A DNA stretch of 64,000 nt from Margaritifera margaritifera (Eukaryota; Mollusca; Bivalvia; Unionida; Margaritiferidae): positions 372,001 through 436,000 of the forward strand of contig JAQPZY010001142.1 of assembly GCA_029931535.1 (NCBI GenBank). Direction: 5' to 3'. The notes below the pieces were generated by a model. That model did no database searches. It saw only the letters and a program-made list of their open reading frames with translations, and was not told the origin of the DNA. Of this stretch, positions 34,579 to 44,272 are shown one piece after another (within the stretch, counting starts at the first letter, position 1; each line of letters opens with the position of its first letter). The position numbers and the translations under genes were made by a program.

Positions 34579-34586
34579 AAATCAAT

Positions 34587-35270
<684 letters not shown>

Positions 35271-35512
35271 GAATATTAGTAGTGAAATATACATCGAAAA
35301 TCGAAATTGTCTAACTTAAATAAACAAAAATAGTGCAACACATATTTCAAATTTCTAACTCAAGTAAATTTATATAGTGAAAACATATATTGAAATTTGT
35401 TTTCATATATAAACAACAGTGAAATATAACTTAAATAAAACAAAAATAGTGAAATATACATTTAACCTTCTGCTCAGTAAATACATTTTCTAAATTATAT
35501 AAATCGAAATAG

Positions 35513-35516
<4 letters not shown>
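35271..35516. repeat. degenerate AT-rich tandem repeat
   Basis: Recurring pieces such as AATAGTGAAATATACAT, AACTTAAATAAA and ACAAAAATAGTG at irregular spacing of roughly 40-70 bp. Confidence 0.55.

Positions 35517-35567
<51 letters not shown>
35517..35567. repeat. (TA)n microsatellite
   Basis: About 25 TA units next to the polymerase remnant. Confidence 0.96.
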
Positions 35568-35740
35568 TGAAATTTATTTTCACATATAATCAATAATTAC
35601 AATTATATTGAAAAAATCTTATCAAATAAATAATCAATGAAGACTTCAATAGTTTATTTACCGATTCCAAAGAAAATAAGAAATCATTACAGGCTACATT
35701 GCTACTTCTACAACAAGAAAAGTAGAGTAGTATAAATTGG

Positions 35741-36082
35741 CAAATATTTCACAGAATTGTCACTGAAAGACTTCGTAATTCATTTCAGAAAAAATTAAAT
35801 GAATACAGGTTTAACTCTAGTAGCAATCAAGATTGTTTAAATGACATTAAACCATACTTCGCAAAATTAGAAAATTTGGTTCTGTAAAAGTTAAACTAGA
35901 CTTAACTCTCAGACACACGAAGAGACCCACCAAGGATGGAGAGAAAGTTGAATACAGATAATTTTCTCACAGAACAAAATCTACTAACATAATGAACAGA
36001 GGTGAAATAGATAATGGTATTGAACATTTATATGACATTTTACATACCAAAGTCTCTGTGTCAAAATGGTTGATTCCTGAAG
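35741..36082 (+). pseudogene. probable N-terminal region of an adintovirus/Polinton-like DNA polymerase B, degraded
   Basis: Two plus frames joined by a frameshift near 35883 read TERLRNSFQKKLNEYRF, then CLNDIKPYFAKLENLVL, then VKVKLDLTLRH, and after one stop FSHRTKSTNI, NRGEIDNGIEHLYDIL and KWLIPEEYY. This resembles the N-terminal region that precedes the exonuclease domain in the large polymerase proteins of Polinton/adintovirus-like elements in invertebrates. There an LNEYR-like helix, an LxL strand, an FxSRT/N block and an IE-LYD helix occur in this order. The match is from memory and weaker than the C-terminal fragment that follows. The junction at about 36085 jumps directly to the polymerase C-terminus, so most of the exonuclease and palm domains have been deleted. 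Old and non-functional. Confidence 0.48.
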
Positions 36083-36086
36083 AATA

Positions 36087-36612
36087 CTACAGCTAGTTGA
36101 AAAACGAATACGTGAGATGATGAGACTACTCATAACGGATACAGATTTATTATTCATCTATATTGAAACAGGAAACCTTTACGGGGACATGAAACATGAC
36201 ATCAAGTTCTACCACACTAGTCAGTATCCCAAGGATAACGTGTTTGGTTTATCACAGATGAATAAGAAAGTTCCCAGACTTTTCAAGAATGAGTTAAATG
36301 GCACACCAGTTACAGCGTTCTGGGGATTAAAATCTAAACTCTATCCATACAAAGATGAAAAGAACGTTTGCAAAGGAATAACGAAATGCATAATCGAAAA
36401 AGCGTAAAATTCATGAAGTACCGAAATTGTCATTCAGCCAAAAGAAAATCACCAGGAAATGAATTTACTCAGGTCACACAACCACGAGATGTTTAACATC
36501 CAAATGAACAAAGAAGCATTGAGTTCCTAGGATGATAATGTGTTGAATAACATAAAGAACTTTGCTTTAAGGACACATAATATACAACAGTACCTTGTAA
36601 AGAAAGGGAAAT
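36087..36612 (+). pseudogene. polB-like: C-terminal part of a protein-primed family B DNA polymerase (adintovirus/Polinton-like)
   Basis: The 96-codon ORF at 36117-36407 opens with LLITDTDLLF (36126-36155). This is the DTDS catalytic motif C of family B polymerases with its final Ser changed to Leu. Downstream it keeps family blocks: IETGNLYGDMK, a SQYPKDN segment, NKKVPRLFKNELNG, PVTAFWGLKSKLY and an Lys-rich KGITK turn. After the stop at 36405 and a frameshift, a neighbouring frame continues with QEMNLLRSHNHEMFNIQMNK and ALSS, the conserved tail of these polymerases, to about 36612. It would have replicated the linear viral or transposon genome. Here it is broken by at least one frameshift and by the upstream internal deletion. 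The SINE at 36690 follows. The orientation is convergent with the ATPase remnant. Confidence 0.85.
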
Positions 36613-36689
36613 TCAAATCTCACTAAAAGTTTGTTTCCATATTTCTGTTTCAAAGTAACTACACTTTCTAATTTCCCTTCGTATAGAGA

Positions 36690-36850
36690 AGCCGCCGTGG
36701 CTCCATGGTTTAACGTGCCGAACTCGCGACCGAAAGGGTGTTGGTTTGAATCCTACTATCAGATCAGCCCGAGACGGTTAATGTTGTGTTCTTGGGCAAG
36801 GCACTCTACTCCATTGGCTCGGCACTAAATAATCCACTTGTGTTGCTGTG
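36690..36850 (+). mobile_element. tRNA-derived SINE, family 1 copy
   Basis: The tRNA-like head starts GCCGCCGTGGCTCCATGG, with a B box GGTTTGAATCC (36743-36753). The body has CAGCCCGAGACGG and TTCTTGGGCAAGGCACTCTA, then CATTGGCTCGGCACT, and the last part (CACTTGTGTTGCTGTGCCGC) also parallels the minus-strand copy at 2.2 kb. It sits between the polymerase and ATPase remnants. The ORF at 36631-36828 is this SINE read through. Confidence 0.7.
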
Positions 36851-37420
36851 CCGCAAATCATCAAACCAAATATTTTTCGTCTGGAATAACATTGTTCTCT
36901 TCAAATACTGTTTGCATTGCTTCTTGTTCTTGTTATAGAAGACTACCAAAACACCTGTATTTGCTTTTAAATCTTTGATCACGGAGTTGTACTTTTGCAT
37001 GATAATTTCAAAACATATACAGTCCAAAAGCTAGTCTAGTTAGGTTAGTTGATTTTTTTTTTACGTCATTAAGATTATAACAATCATCAATTAGAAACAA
37101 ATTATTAATGACTCTAACCACTCATCTAGTTTATTGTTCAGGATCTATCACCATCCACAGAACAAATGGGCAGGTCTTAATGACGTAATCGAAAAAGTCT
37201 TTGTATTCCTTCTCCATCGAATTTAGTGCAAACAATGTTTTCCCACAATTAATCACTCCCCAAATTATCATGCTATGGGGTACTTTCAAGTACATTTATT
37301 AAATATATTTGCTGCTGTGTCTATGATTCACTTCAAAGAGATGCTGTCATAGAAGAAAGCAGTTCCATTTATGTACTTATCTTTAATCGGTTGCGCAATT
37401 TTTTCAGAGGTTATCGTATT
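36850..37420 (-). pseudogene. A32/FtsK-like genome-packaging ATPase remnant (adintovirus/Polinton-like)
   Basis: On the minus strand, 37259-37236 encodes the Walker A loop GVINCGKT, preceded by MIIW and followed by LFALNSMEKEYKDFFDYVI and KTCPF. About 130 bp further, NNLFLIDDCYNLNDVKKKS (37100-37080 for the core) gives the Walker B hydrophobic-DD motif. Then come TNLTRLAFG and, after a gap, IKDLKANTGVLVVFYNKNKK (36980-36920). Order and spacing match the packaging ATPases of Polintons and adintoviruses, which drive DNA into capsids. Upstream (37420-37300) KIAQPIKDKYINGTAFFYDS also fits the region before Walker A. Several stops and frameshifts, and the SINE at its 3' side, show it is dead. The neighbouring polymerase supports a single virus-like origin. 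Confidence 0.78.
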
Positions 37421-37499
37421 GTATTGTGGGCAAATCTTTCAAGTTCACAGTATTGGTTTCCGCCTTCTGATCATTCGGCTGCTTTTGCAACTGTAATGT

Positions 37500-37661
37500 T
37501 ATAACTAAATTCACGAGGAAGAGCACATGGATACAGTGAATAGACTGATCAGAGATCCTAATCTCATCCTACGTGCACATATTGTAAAAAGAAAGGGCAC
37601 GTTATTTCTGATTTCTACGGGTTGAAAAATAAACAACAGAATAAAGACAGAGCTATTCCAA
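37500..37661 (+). pseudogene. gag-like: gypsy Gag C-terminus with nucleocapsid zinc knuckle, last Cys lost
   Basis: 37574-37615 encodes CTYCKKKGHVISDF, a CCHC knuckle (C-x2-C-x4-H-x4-C) in which the final Cys codon is TTC (Phe). The Asp and the following YGLK fit the usual ISDCY-LK context. The upstream part of Gag is not recognisable, because the element is truncated against the ATPase remnant. A frameshift separates this frame from the protease frame at 37662. Confidence 0.75.
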
Positions 37662-38450
37662 ATGCTCTTATTTCAAATTGGTCAAGGTCACGGTCTTTGT
37701 ATTGAAAGTAATACATTTGTTGGGTCAAACAAACCCCAGTCTGATTCTATTTTGGAGACTTATGAATCATTCATGTCAGAAGGTTCTATATCACTTATTG
37801 GTTATTCTGCCAAACCTATCGCTATAAAAATATTAAGGGACACCGGAGCTTCTCAGAGTCTTTTGTTCTGAGGTATTTTGCCTTTGTGTGAGAAGTATTC
37901 TTCTAGTGAAAGTGTACTTATTCAGGGATTAGAGTGCGGCTTTGTAAATGTTCCTCTCCAGTGAATCAATTTGGCATCAGACTTAGTTTCAGGACCTGTG
38001 ACTGTTGGGGCAGTGACGTCTTTACCTATAGAAGGTATCCATTTGTTGCTAGGCAATGACCTAGCTGGAGATAAGGTCGTGGCTAACCTATTAGTAAGTG
38101 ACAAGCCTTGTTTCGATCAAAGAGTTGATCCTATTGAGATTGAAATCTCTGATTTGTATCCTGCTTGTGCAGCTACCAGACATATAGCAAAAAGAGCTCT
38201 TGAGAATGGTGTTGATCAGGACATTATAGCTGACACATTTATAGGTCAGTCTTTTGAGGAGGTCACATTTTCTCCAGGTATTGACCAACCAGTAGGCATT
38301 GATCACAGTGATCCTCTTTTTACTGCTCATTCTCTCTGTTCTAATCAAGGTGACAAAAGACAACCACTCGTTGTCGAACAGGAACAATATACAAAAATCT
38401 CCTGTTTGTTTCAGAGCAATATTTGTTAAACTAAAGCCACACAAATCCCA
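37662..38450 (+). pseudogene. pol-like: gypsy Pol: retroviral-type aspartic protease and PR-IN linker
   Basis: One frame runs from 37662 to 38429 with two stops (37869-37871 and 37962-37964). Residues near 55-66 give KILRDTGASQSLL with the catalytic Asp at 37839. After the stops, LASDLVSGPVTVGAV, LPIEGIHLLLGNDLAGDKV and DLYPACAATRHIA follow. These are the flap-to-linker blocks of Gmr1-like gypsy proteases. The frame ends SCLFQSNIC then a stop and TKATQIP, the same peptide that begins the integrase on the inverted block (SCLFQRNICETKATQIP). That identity shows the protease was joined directly to integrase in the parent. The protease catalytic triplet itself is intact, but the frame is not. Confidence 0.88.
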
Positions 38451-39118
38451 CATTTGACGTATTCGATGTACGCGTCACAATTATCTAGACCAGATGTTAA
38501 TCTGTTCATATGGCGTTGGAATGTTCCTGGAGAATTTTTCATACTACAAGGCATAACTTTATACTGATGAAGCCCATATGGAATTGCAAATGCTGAAATT
38601 TCTTTTGCTCTTGCCGTGAGTGGAATTTGCCAGAATCCTTTTAAAAGTTCAAACTTCGTGACATATTTCGCATTTCCAATTTTGTAGATGCAAACATATA
38701 TTTATTGGTAATGAATCCGTTTTGGTGACACTTTGACTTTTCTATAATCAGTACACATGCGGAATGTATTATCTGGTTTTGGCACGAGAATACATGGTGA
38801 ACTCCAGTAACTTTCACTTGGTTCTATAAAATCATTCTCCAATAAATATTAAATTTCCTTTTTTAAATATTTCAGCTTGAGAGGATTCATCCTATAAGGA
38901 TGTTGTTTCACAGATGTAGAATCCACGATATCAACGTCATGATAGATTTTGTTTGCTCGTGTTGGAACATCAGGAAACGAGTGTTCATATTCATGTAATA
39001 GCTGTTTCAGTTCATTTCTTTCCTGTTGTTGTAGACGTGAAATTTTCTGGTCCAGATTGATCAATATTTCTGAATTCTGAAGTATGGTTAAACCGAAGTC
39101 ACTACTGTCAGATCGCAT
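38451..39118 (-). pseudogene. pol-like: gypsy reverse transcriptase, N-terminal half (inverted block)
   Basis: From 39118 downward the frame gives LKQLLHEYEHSFPDVPTRAN, HDVDIVDSTSVKQHPYRMNP, then in shifted frames NDFIEPSESYWSSPCILVPK, FRMCTDYRKV, KFELLKGFWQIPLT, SAFAIPYGLHQYKVMP and SPGTFQRHMNRLTSGL. These are gypsy RT fingers and palm motifs in order, with the first catalytic Asp region as KFELLKG (usually KLDLLKG, so Asp to Glu). It ends at DAYIEYV (38456-38470), where functional relatives have YIDDV, so both catalytic Asp are changed exactly at the inversion breakpoint. At least two frameshifts are present. The remainder of RT lies on the plus strand at 40412. Confidence 0.88.
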
Positions 39119-39174
39119 TCCATCGTTTACATCCTCACTGTGCTGAATAGTACAACTTGATTGAGATTAATTAA

Positions 39175-40411
39175 TTAATTAACTGGGTTATCCCTGTCAA
39201 AATACTCCTTTAACACATTTATATGACAAAGTTGTTTCTGTTTCCGCCTCCCAGGAGTGTTAATGATATAATTTAAGTCATTTACTTTTTTAAAAACTGT
39301 ATAAGGACAATAAAATTTAGCCAGAAGGGGATTTTGAGATATGGGCAAGAGAGCCTGAATTCTTTCACCAGGCTGAAAACTCATTTTCTTTGTATATCTG
39401 TCATACCTTAATTCCATTTTTGACGGAGTAGAGTGAAGATTAGTTCTTGCTACTTCACAAGCCTTTGACAACTTATATTTGAAATCAGAGACATAGTCAA
39501 GAAGATTAATCTTTGAATCTTCATTTGAAAGAAGTTTCTCTTTCAATAACTTCAATGATCCACGGACGACCAAAAAATATTTCAAAAGGACTAAAACCTA
39601 ATGATTCTTGAACTGATTTCCTAACATCAAATAACAGCAAATGAACACTCTCATTCCAATCCTTGTATGTATCAAAGTCATATGACCGAATCATATTCTT
39701 CAAAGTTTGATGAAATCTTTCCAACATCCCCTTGACTTTCAGGTTGATAGGCAGAAGATTAAAACTGTCAGATGCCTAATTCATGCATAACTTGTTGGAA
39801 AAATTCCAGACATAAAATTGGACCCTTGATAAGACTGGACGGATTGGGGAAGGCCAACAAGTGTAAAAATATTTACCAAAGTTTTTAGAATGGCTTGAGT
39901 TTTAATATTTCTCAAAGGAATGCCTCTGGACATCTTGTGGACACACACATTATGGTCAACAAGTATTGGTTGCCTGACTTGGTCTTAGGTAAGGGACCGA
40001 CACAGTCTACAATAATTCTGCTAAATGGTTTGCCAAATGCAGGAATATGTTGCAGATGAACCTTAGGTATCTTCTGATTGGGTTTTCCTACCATTTGATA
40101 GGTGTGACAAGATCTACAGTATTTAGAAACATCACTTTTAAGTTCTGGCAAATAAAAATGATTCAAAATCTTTTGATCAGTCTTATTGAATTCTAAATGA
40201 CCATCCAATGGAGTTTCATGGGCTAGACTAAGAATTTCCTGTCTATACGACCTAGGAATTACTCTCTGATAGCCCAATAGCCACTCGTCACCAGCGGGTA
40301 CCTCGGGTGGTCTCCATTTTCTCATCAGGACCCCATTTTTCACAAAATAACAATTTGGGATTTGTGTGGCTTTAGTTTCACAAATATTCCTCTGAAACAA
40401 ACAGGAGATTT
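39175..40411 (-). pseudogene. pol-like: gypsy integrase (inverted block)
   Basis: From 40411 downward: SCLFQRNICETKATQIP, then VLMRKWRPPEVPAGDEW and YRQEILSLAHETPLDGHL. The HHCC zinc domain has H-x6-H (LAHETPLDGH) and CRSCHTY (C-x2-C). GKPNQKIP and the catalytic core start IIVDCVGPLPKTKSGNQYLL follow. Further on, after frameshifts at 39740-39910, the second catalytic block reads QSYQGSNFMSG, where family members have a Asp, so DDE is broken. The segment 39727-39521 has LERFHQTLKNMI with the catalytic Glu, and 39585-39175 is the C-terminal domain with CPYTVFKKV (GPY/F-like module) and GRRKQKQLCHINVLKEY. No chromodomain is seen. The integrase is followed directly by the RT start in the same orientation. 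Confidence 0.88.
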
Positions 40412-41195
40412 CACAAATATTCCTCTACAACAAAACCTTGGAAGATCACTTGGAAACCATTCGGAAATTCTTCGATCGACTCAGTGACGCAAGTCTGACG
40501 ATTCATTATGCAAAAGTGAGTTTTAACATGCTTGTATCATATTTGTATGACATATTGTGGGACAATGTCAAGTAAAACCTATAGAAGCTAAGGTAAAGGC
40601 TATCTCTGAATTCCCTATGCCTAGTAGTAAAAAGCAACCGATGCGATTCTTCGGTATGGCTGGATATTATCGGAAATTTTTCTCAAATGTTTCCATAATT
40701 GCTGAAGCTCTGACAGATTTATTGGGTATGAAATCCAAGTTTCATTGGTCTGACAAATGTCAGGAATCTTTTGACAAATTGAAGGCCATACTTAAGAGTG
40801 CACCAGTTCTTTCAGCACCAAATTTCAGCCAATCATGTAAAATGTCTGTTGATGCAAGTGATATAGGGGTTGTTGGAGTATTTATTCAAGAATCCATCGA
40901 GTGTGCTATTTTTTTTATAAAAAAGTTAAATAATCACCGACAAAATGATTCCACAATTGAGAAGGAATGATTGGCTTTGATATTGGCTTTACAACATTTT
41001 CAAGTGTATATTACCTCAGCTCTTTCTCCGATTGTTGTATTCAGTGATCACAATCCCCTTACTTTCATTAACAAAATGAAAATTAAAAATCAAAGATTGA
41101 TGAGGTGGAGTTTAATGCTGCAAGAATACAACATTAGCATTTGACACATCGGGGGAAGAGATAATGTAGTTGCAGACGCACTGTCACGTGTATAG
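40412..41195 (+). pseudogene. pol-like: gypsy RT C-terminus and RNase H
   Basis: 40432-40530 reads TLEDHLETIRKFFDRLSDA, then SLTIHYAK. After a frameshift near 40550 comes HIVGQCQVKPIEAKV, then AGYYRKFFSNVS and KSKFHWSDKCQESFDKLKA, the RT thumb and connection. RNase H follows with all four acidic positions visible: VDASDIG, TIEKE, FSDHNPLTF and RDNVVADALSRV. It ends at TAG 41193-41195. In-frame TGA codons at 40968 and in ISI*HIGG (about 41141) break it. It ends about 140 bp before the LTR, as expected for an element whose last Pol domain is RNase H rather than integrase. Confidence 0.9.
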
Positions 41196-41327
41196 ACGTA
41201 CTATATTGCTTTATTTTATGTAATTCGTAAGACATCTTCCGATGTAATTTTGATTATTATAGTATTTTATGCATATTTGACAAGTATGTAAAAGAAAGCT
41301 TTATTGCATAAATCTTTCTTTTCTTTG

Positions 41328-41337
41328 TGAGGGGAGG
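41328..41337 (+). other. polypurine tract (plus-strand primer)
   Basis: TGAGGGGAGG immediately precedes the TG of the LTR, as required for priming plus-strand DNA synthesis by LTR elements. Confidence 0.75.
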
Positions 41338-41996
41338 TGTTATATATATTGAATCTATAATGTGTGTTTGAATCTATTCCATGAAGGTGAGTAGTACTTT
41401 AATTTCTGGTCACTTGTCAACAGAATGTTGACTAGAATTTGATTATATTGCTGGTCTTATTTGCTATTAGGCTGGGGGTTTTTCTCCATAGAATGACTCA
41501 CGTCCTGTTATGACGTGGATCATTAGAAAAAAGGAATATAATAAAGATTTTATACGCATTAACTTCATTCCTGTTTTAACTCAGGCTATGTGAATCCATT
41601 TGTGATCAGATTTTACATTGCGATATTGAACTCAGATATCAATTGAGAGGAATTATGTATTTAAACATTCACTGGAATTACTAAGTGTTCATTGACTTTT
41701 GGATTAATATATTACTTTGGACTTTTGTGAACTCATTCAAAGATATTCTACATTGAATCATCGTGGTATATCAGGACATTAAAGACTATTGGAATTCATT
41801 CGGAACATTCTATATGTTTGGACTTGGGATGGGACATTTAGGATTATTTAGAATTTAATTCACAAACTGTAAGTGTCTTTTGAATTTTTATTTTGTATTA
41901 TATTATAGGGAAATAAATTGCATGTTGATATTACATACCTTGCTGGTTTCACTTTCTTTCAGTTAATTATTTTAAAACTTACCTAGAGTCGTAACA
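41338..41996 (+). mobile_element. 3' LTR of the gypsy element (659 bp)
   Basis: It starts TGTTATATATATTGAATC right after the polypurine tract and ends CTAGAGTCGTAACA, giving the TG...CA termini typical of LTRs. The last 200 bp recur in reverse at 10830-11030, which independently supports the right boundary. An AATAAA at about 41921 could be the polyadenylation signal, and an A/T-rich box (GAATATAATAAAG) lies mid-LTR. No 5' LTR is visible left of the zinc knuckle, so the copy is 5'-truncated. The LTR is followed at once by a (TA)n array, so the target duplication cannot be judged. Confidence 0.82.
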
Positions 41997-41997
41997 T

Positions 41998-42000
<3 letters not shown>

Positions 42001-42089
<89 letters not shown>

Positions 42090-42093
42090 TATA
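42001..42093. repeat. (TA)n microsatellite
   Basis: About 45 TA units with one GTA interruption, directly downstream of the LTR. Confidence 0.96.
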
Positions 42094-43369
42094 GGACTCG
42101 CGCGTCCAGTCAGTAGGGATTCAAGTTTAGCGACACATTTGAGAAGCGTCTTTTATCGGGTTTAGATGGGTTTCCTTAAAATCTGGGATATCATGGGTCA
42201 CGCTTGGAAGCAATTCAGGGGAAATAGTGGCCATTATCCGTGAATTTTGTTTCAGAACGTTAGGAAAGCGGAGTTAACACTACCTTTCCACGAATTTACG
42301 TTACTTTTCCACTCCCCAGTATCTCTCATTGAACCCAAAAATAGTGATACTTGCATAGTTTTTACTTATCGAACGTATGTTTATAGCCCCAAGACAGTAG
42401 AAACATGTATTAGGATCAAGTGAAATCCCAAGATATTTTAAACCCCCAAACCAAATAATGTATCTTTAAAAAAAATTTGAAACCAGGCACTATGTAAGAG
42501 CTGAATTAATTTATCCAATATTTTACCACGAAAACGTTATGGAGGAGGGGTGACTGATTGGCCTTCGACGGGTATTGGTTACCTATTTTGGGGAACAGTT
42601 ACCTATTTCGAGGTGACCGCCCTATGCTATTAATGAAGTTATGAAGCAGTTTGTTTTACTCAAGATGGAAAGTTTTTGCTTTCATTTCAGAATGTTTGGT
42701 CAGTGCTTTGTATATTTTAATAATGTTTAAATTGCATCAAATGACAAACTTTAAATTCGAACTCACTTCGCCCTGTTTGTACAGGATGTAGATATCACTT
42801 CGTCCAGCGATACTCCTGGATATATATCGAGGTTTAATTGAATTTATTCACGTTTTCTAAAGTTGTGATCAGTGTACAATGTGTAAGAGGAAACTTAGAT
42901 TTCAATTTATGTACTCCTAAGTGTAAATCACAAATCATCAGCCTTTGCATGCTTAAAAGTTTCTGATTTATGTGATGCTATTGCCACAGGAGGTGAGGAA
43001 CAGAATTAACCATCCACTCAAAGATAGGATAAAACAACTTTTCTGAAACACAAGGAGATACATTTGGCTTCAATATGTGGCAACACTCTTTTCGCGACAA
43101 AACTGGCAGCAAGATTTAGAGTATGACAGAAGTTTGCATGGTAAAAAAAAATCTTCCTAATGAATTTTACCAAATGTAGGTAGATTTTCGTTAATTTGCA
43201 AAGCAAAATAGGAGACCGGGATAATACTACTATGATATTTTCTCTACAGCATAAAACCAACGAGAACAAGGGGGAAATTATTTTCTGAAATTCCTTTACT
43301 TTAATATATTGTGACTATTAGCCATATTATTACAAAGAAGATTACTTGCCAGGGAAACTTAACAGAAAG
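42094..43369. other. no recognisable feature
   Basis: Somewhat less AT-rich start (ACTCGCGCGTCC) but no ORF or motif was recognised. The ORF at 43018-43269 (-) is unassigned. Confidence 0.4.
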
Positions 43370-43790
43370 GGTGGTAGCTAAAGGCGAGATTTCTTTTCTT
43401 AATATTTTCATTGATCCCACGCAGCTGGCGTTAGAGCCGAAAGCGTTTCGCTTAGTATGAAACGCACTTAACTGACTTAATAGAAAATCTCCAGCATCAG
43501 TGAGGACTTCACTTCTTCTTAATGTATTTTTGAGACTTCAGACACATGCTGACATTGTTCTTTATGTTTTGTACTCTTCCCTGTCTCAGTATTTACGCTC
43601 ATTTATTTTTCGTGCTTTTGGCTCCTAAAGGACCTTTCATGGGACATGCGTCGACACTTGCTGTGCAAGTCAAACGTTACCGGATCTGTCCTCTTTGGCA
43701 TAAAGTGTAAGAAAGTGCTTGCCCTTCAAGGGAATGTTATTTCCTCAGTAATCCTTGTTTCCACTGATTCAGAGAATACCTTGAGAAGTA
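43370..43790. repeat. dispersed repeat B, copy 2 (diverged)
   Basis: Partner of 26640-27040. ATTGATCCCACGCAGCTGG at about 43411 and GGCTCCTAAAGGACCTTTCA at about 43620 are the clearest shared points. The 74-codon ORF at 43646-43870 overlaps it and is unrecognised. Confidence 0.5.
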
Positions 43791-44272
43791 ATGCTCTGTG
43801 GCATTTTCTGAGCCTGGACTTGCTTTTATCCGTCATGGCATTTACAAATCAAGCATCGACATATAAATGATATGGAAATAATCCTGTTATTTCTTTCGAA
43901 AAGATAATATATCTTGCTTATTTCATAGATTAAAAATAAACTTATAAAGGTAATAACATGATGTACGTTAAACCATAAATATTATTTTTTAAATTATTGT
44001 CACATGGTGCAGTGTATATGTTAATAAATGTATTAATCTGTCTATCCTTTTACCCGTCTGTCTGTCTATTTCTAATCTTCCTTCTTTTCTATTTTTCTTT
44101 CTTTTTATTTTTCATTATTTTTTATTTTTTGTTGTTGTATCTATTTTAAAGAAACATATAGAGTAAAGACTTTCCCTGAGAATCGTGGACAGACATCTTG
44201 ACAAGTATTGCGACTTTATCAACGCGAAAAACTAGAAATAGTCTCAGTTCAGTCCGATTTTTAACTTTTATT
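43791..44272. other. no recognisable feature
   Basis: AT-rich DNA with a TCTGTCTATT / TTTCTTTCTTTT-rich tract at 44040-44130. Confidence 0.45.

Larger units (their letters stand above)
38395..40411. repeat. 56-bp inverted repeats bounding an inverted block of the gypsy element
   Basis: 38395-38450 and 40356-40411 are reverse complements with two mismatches in 56. They share TGGGATTTGTGTGGCTTTAG and TGAAACAAACAGGAGATTT. Genes between the arms are on the minus strand, and genes on both outer sides are on the plus strand. Each arm carries the PR-IN junction peptide. Duplicated, inverted ends are what an inversion through staggered breaks would leave. Confidence 0.88.

Noticed and set aside
36631..36828. 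65-codon ORF as a gene
   Set aside because: It is a read-through of the SINE at 36690-36850.
39175..40411. Integrase as evidence of a second, oppositely oriented gypsy element
   Set aside because: The shared 56-bp arms and the PR-IN junction peptide show that one element was inverted internally, so a second insertion is not needed.
41338..41996. Assigning a precise promoter/TATA box in the LTR
   Set aside because: The LTR is AT-rich throughout, so several TATA-like strings exist and none can be preferred from sequence alone.
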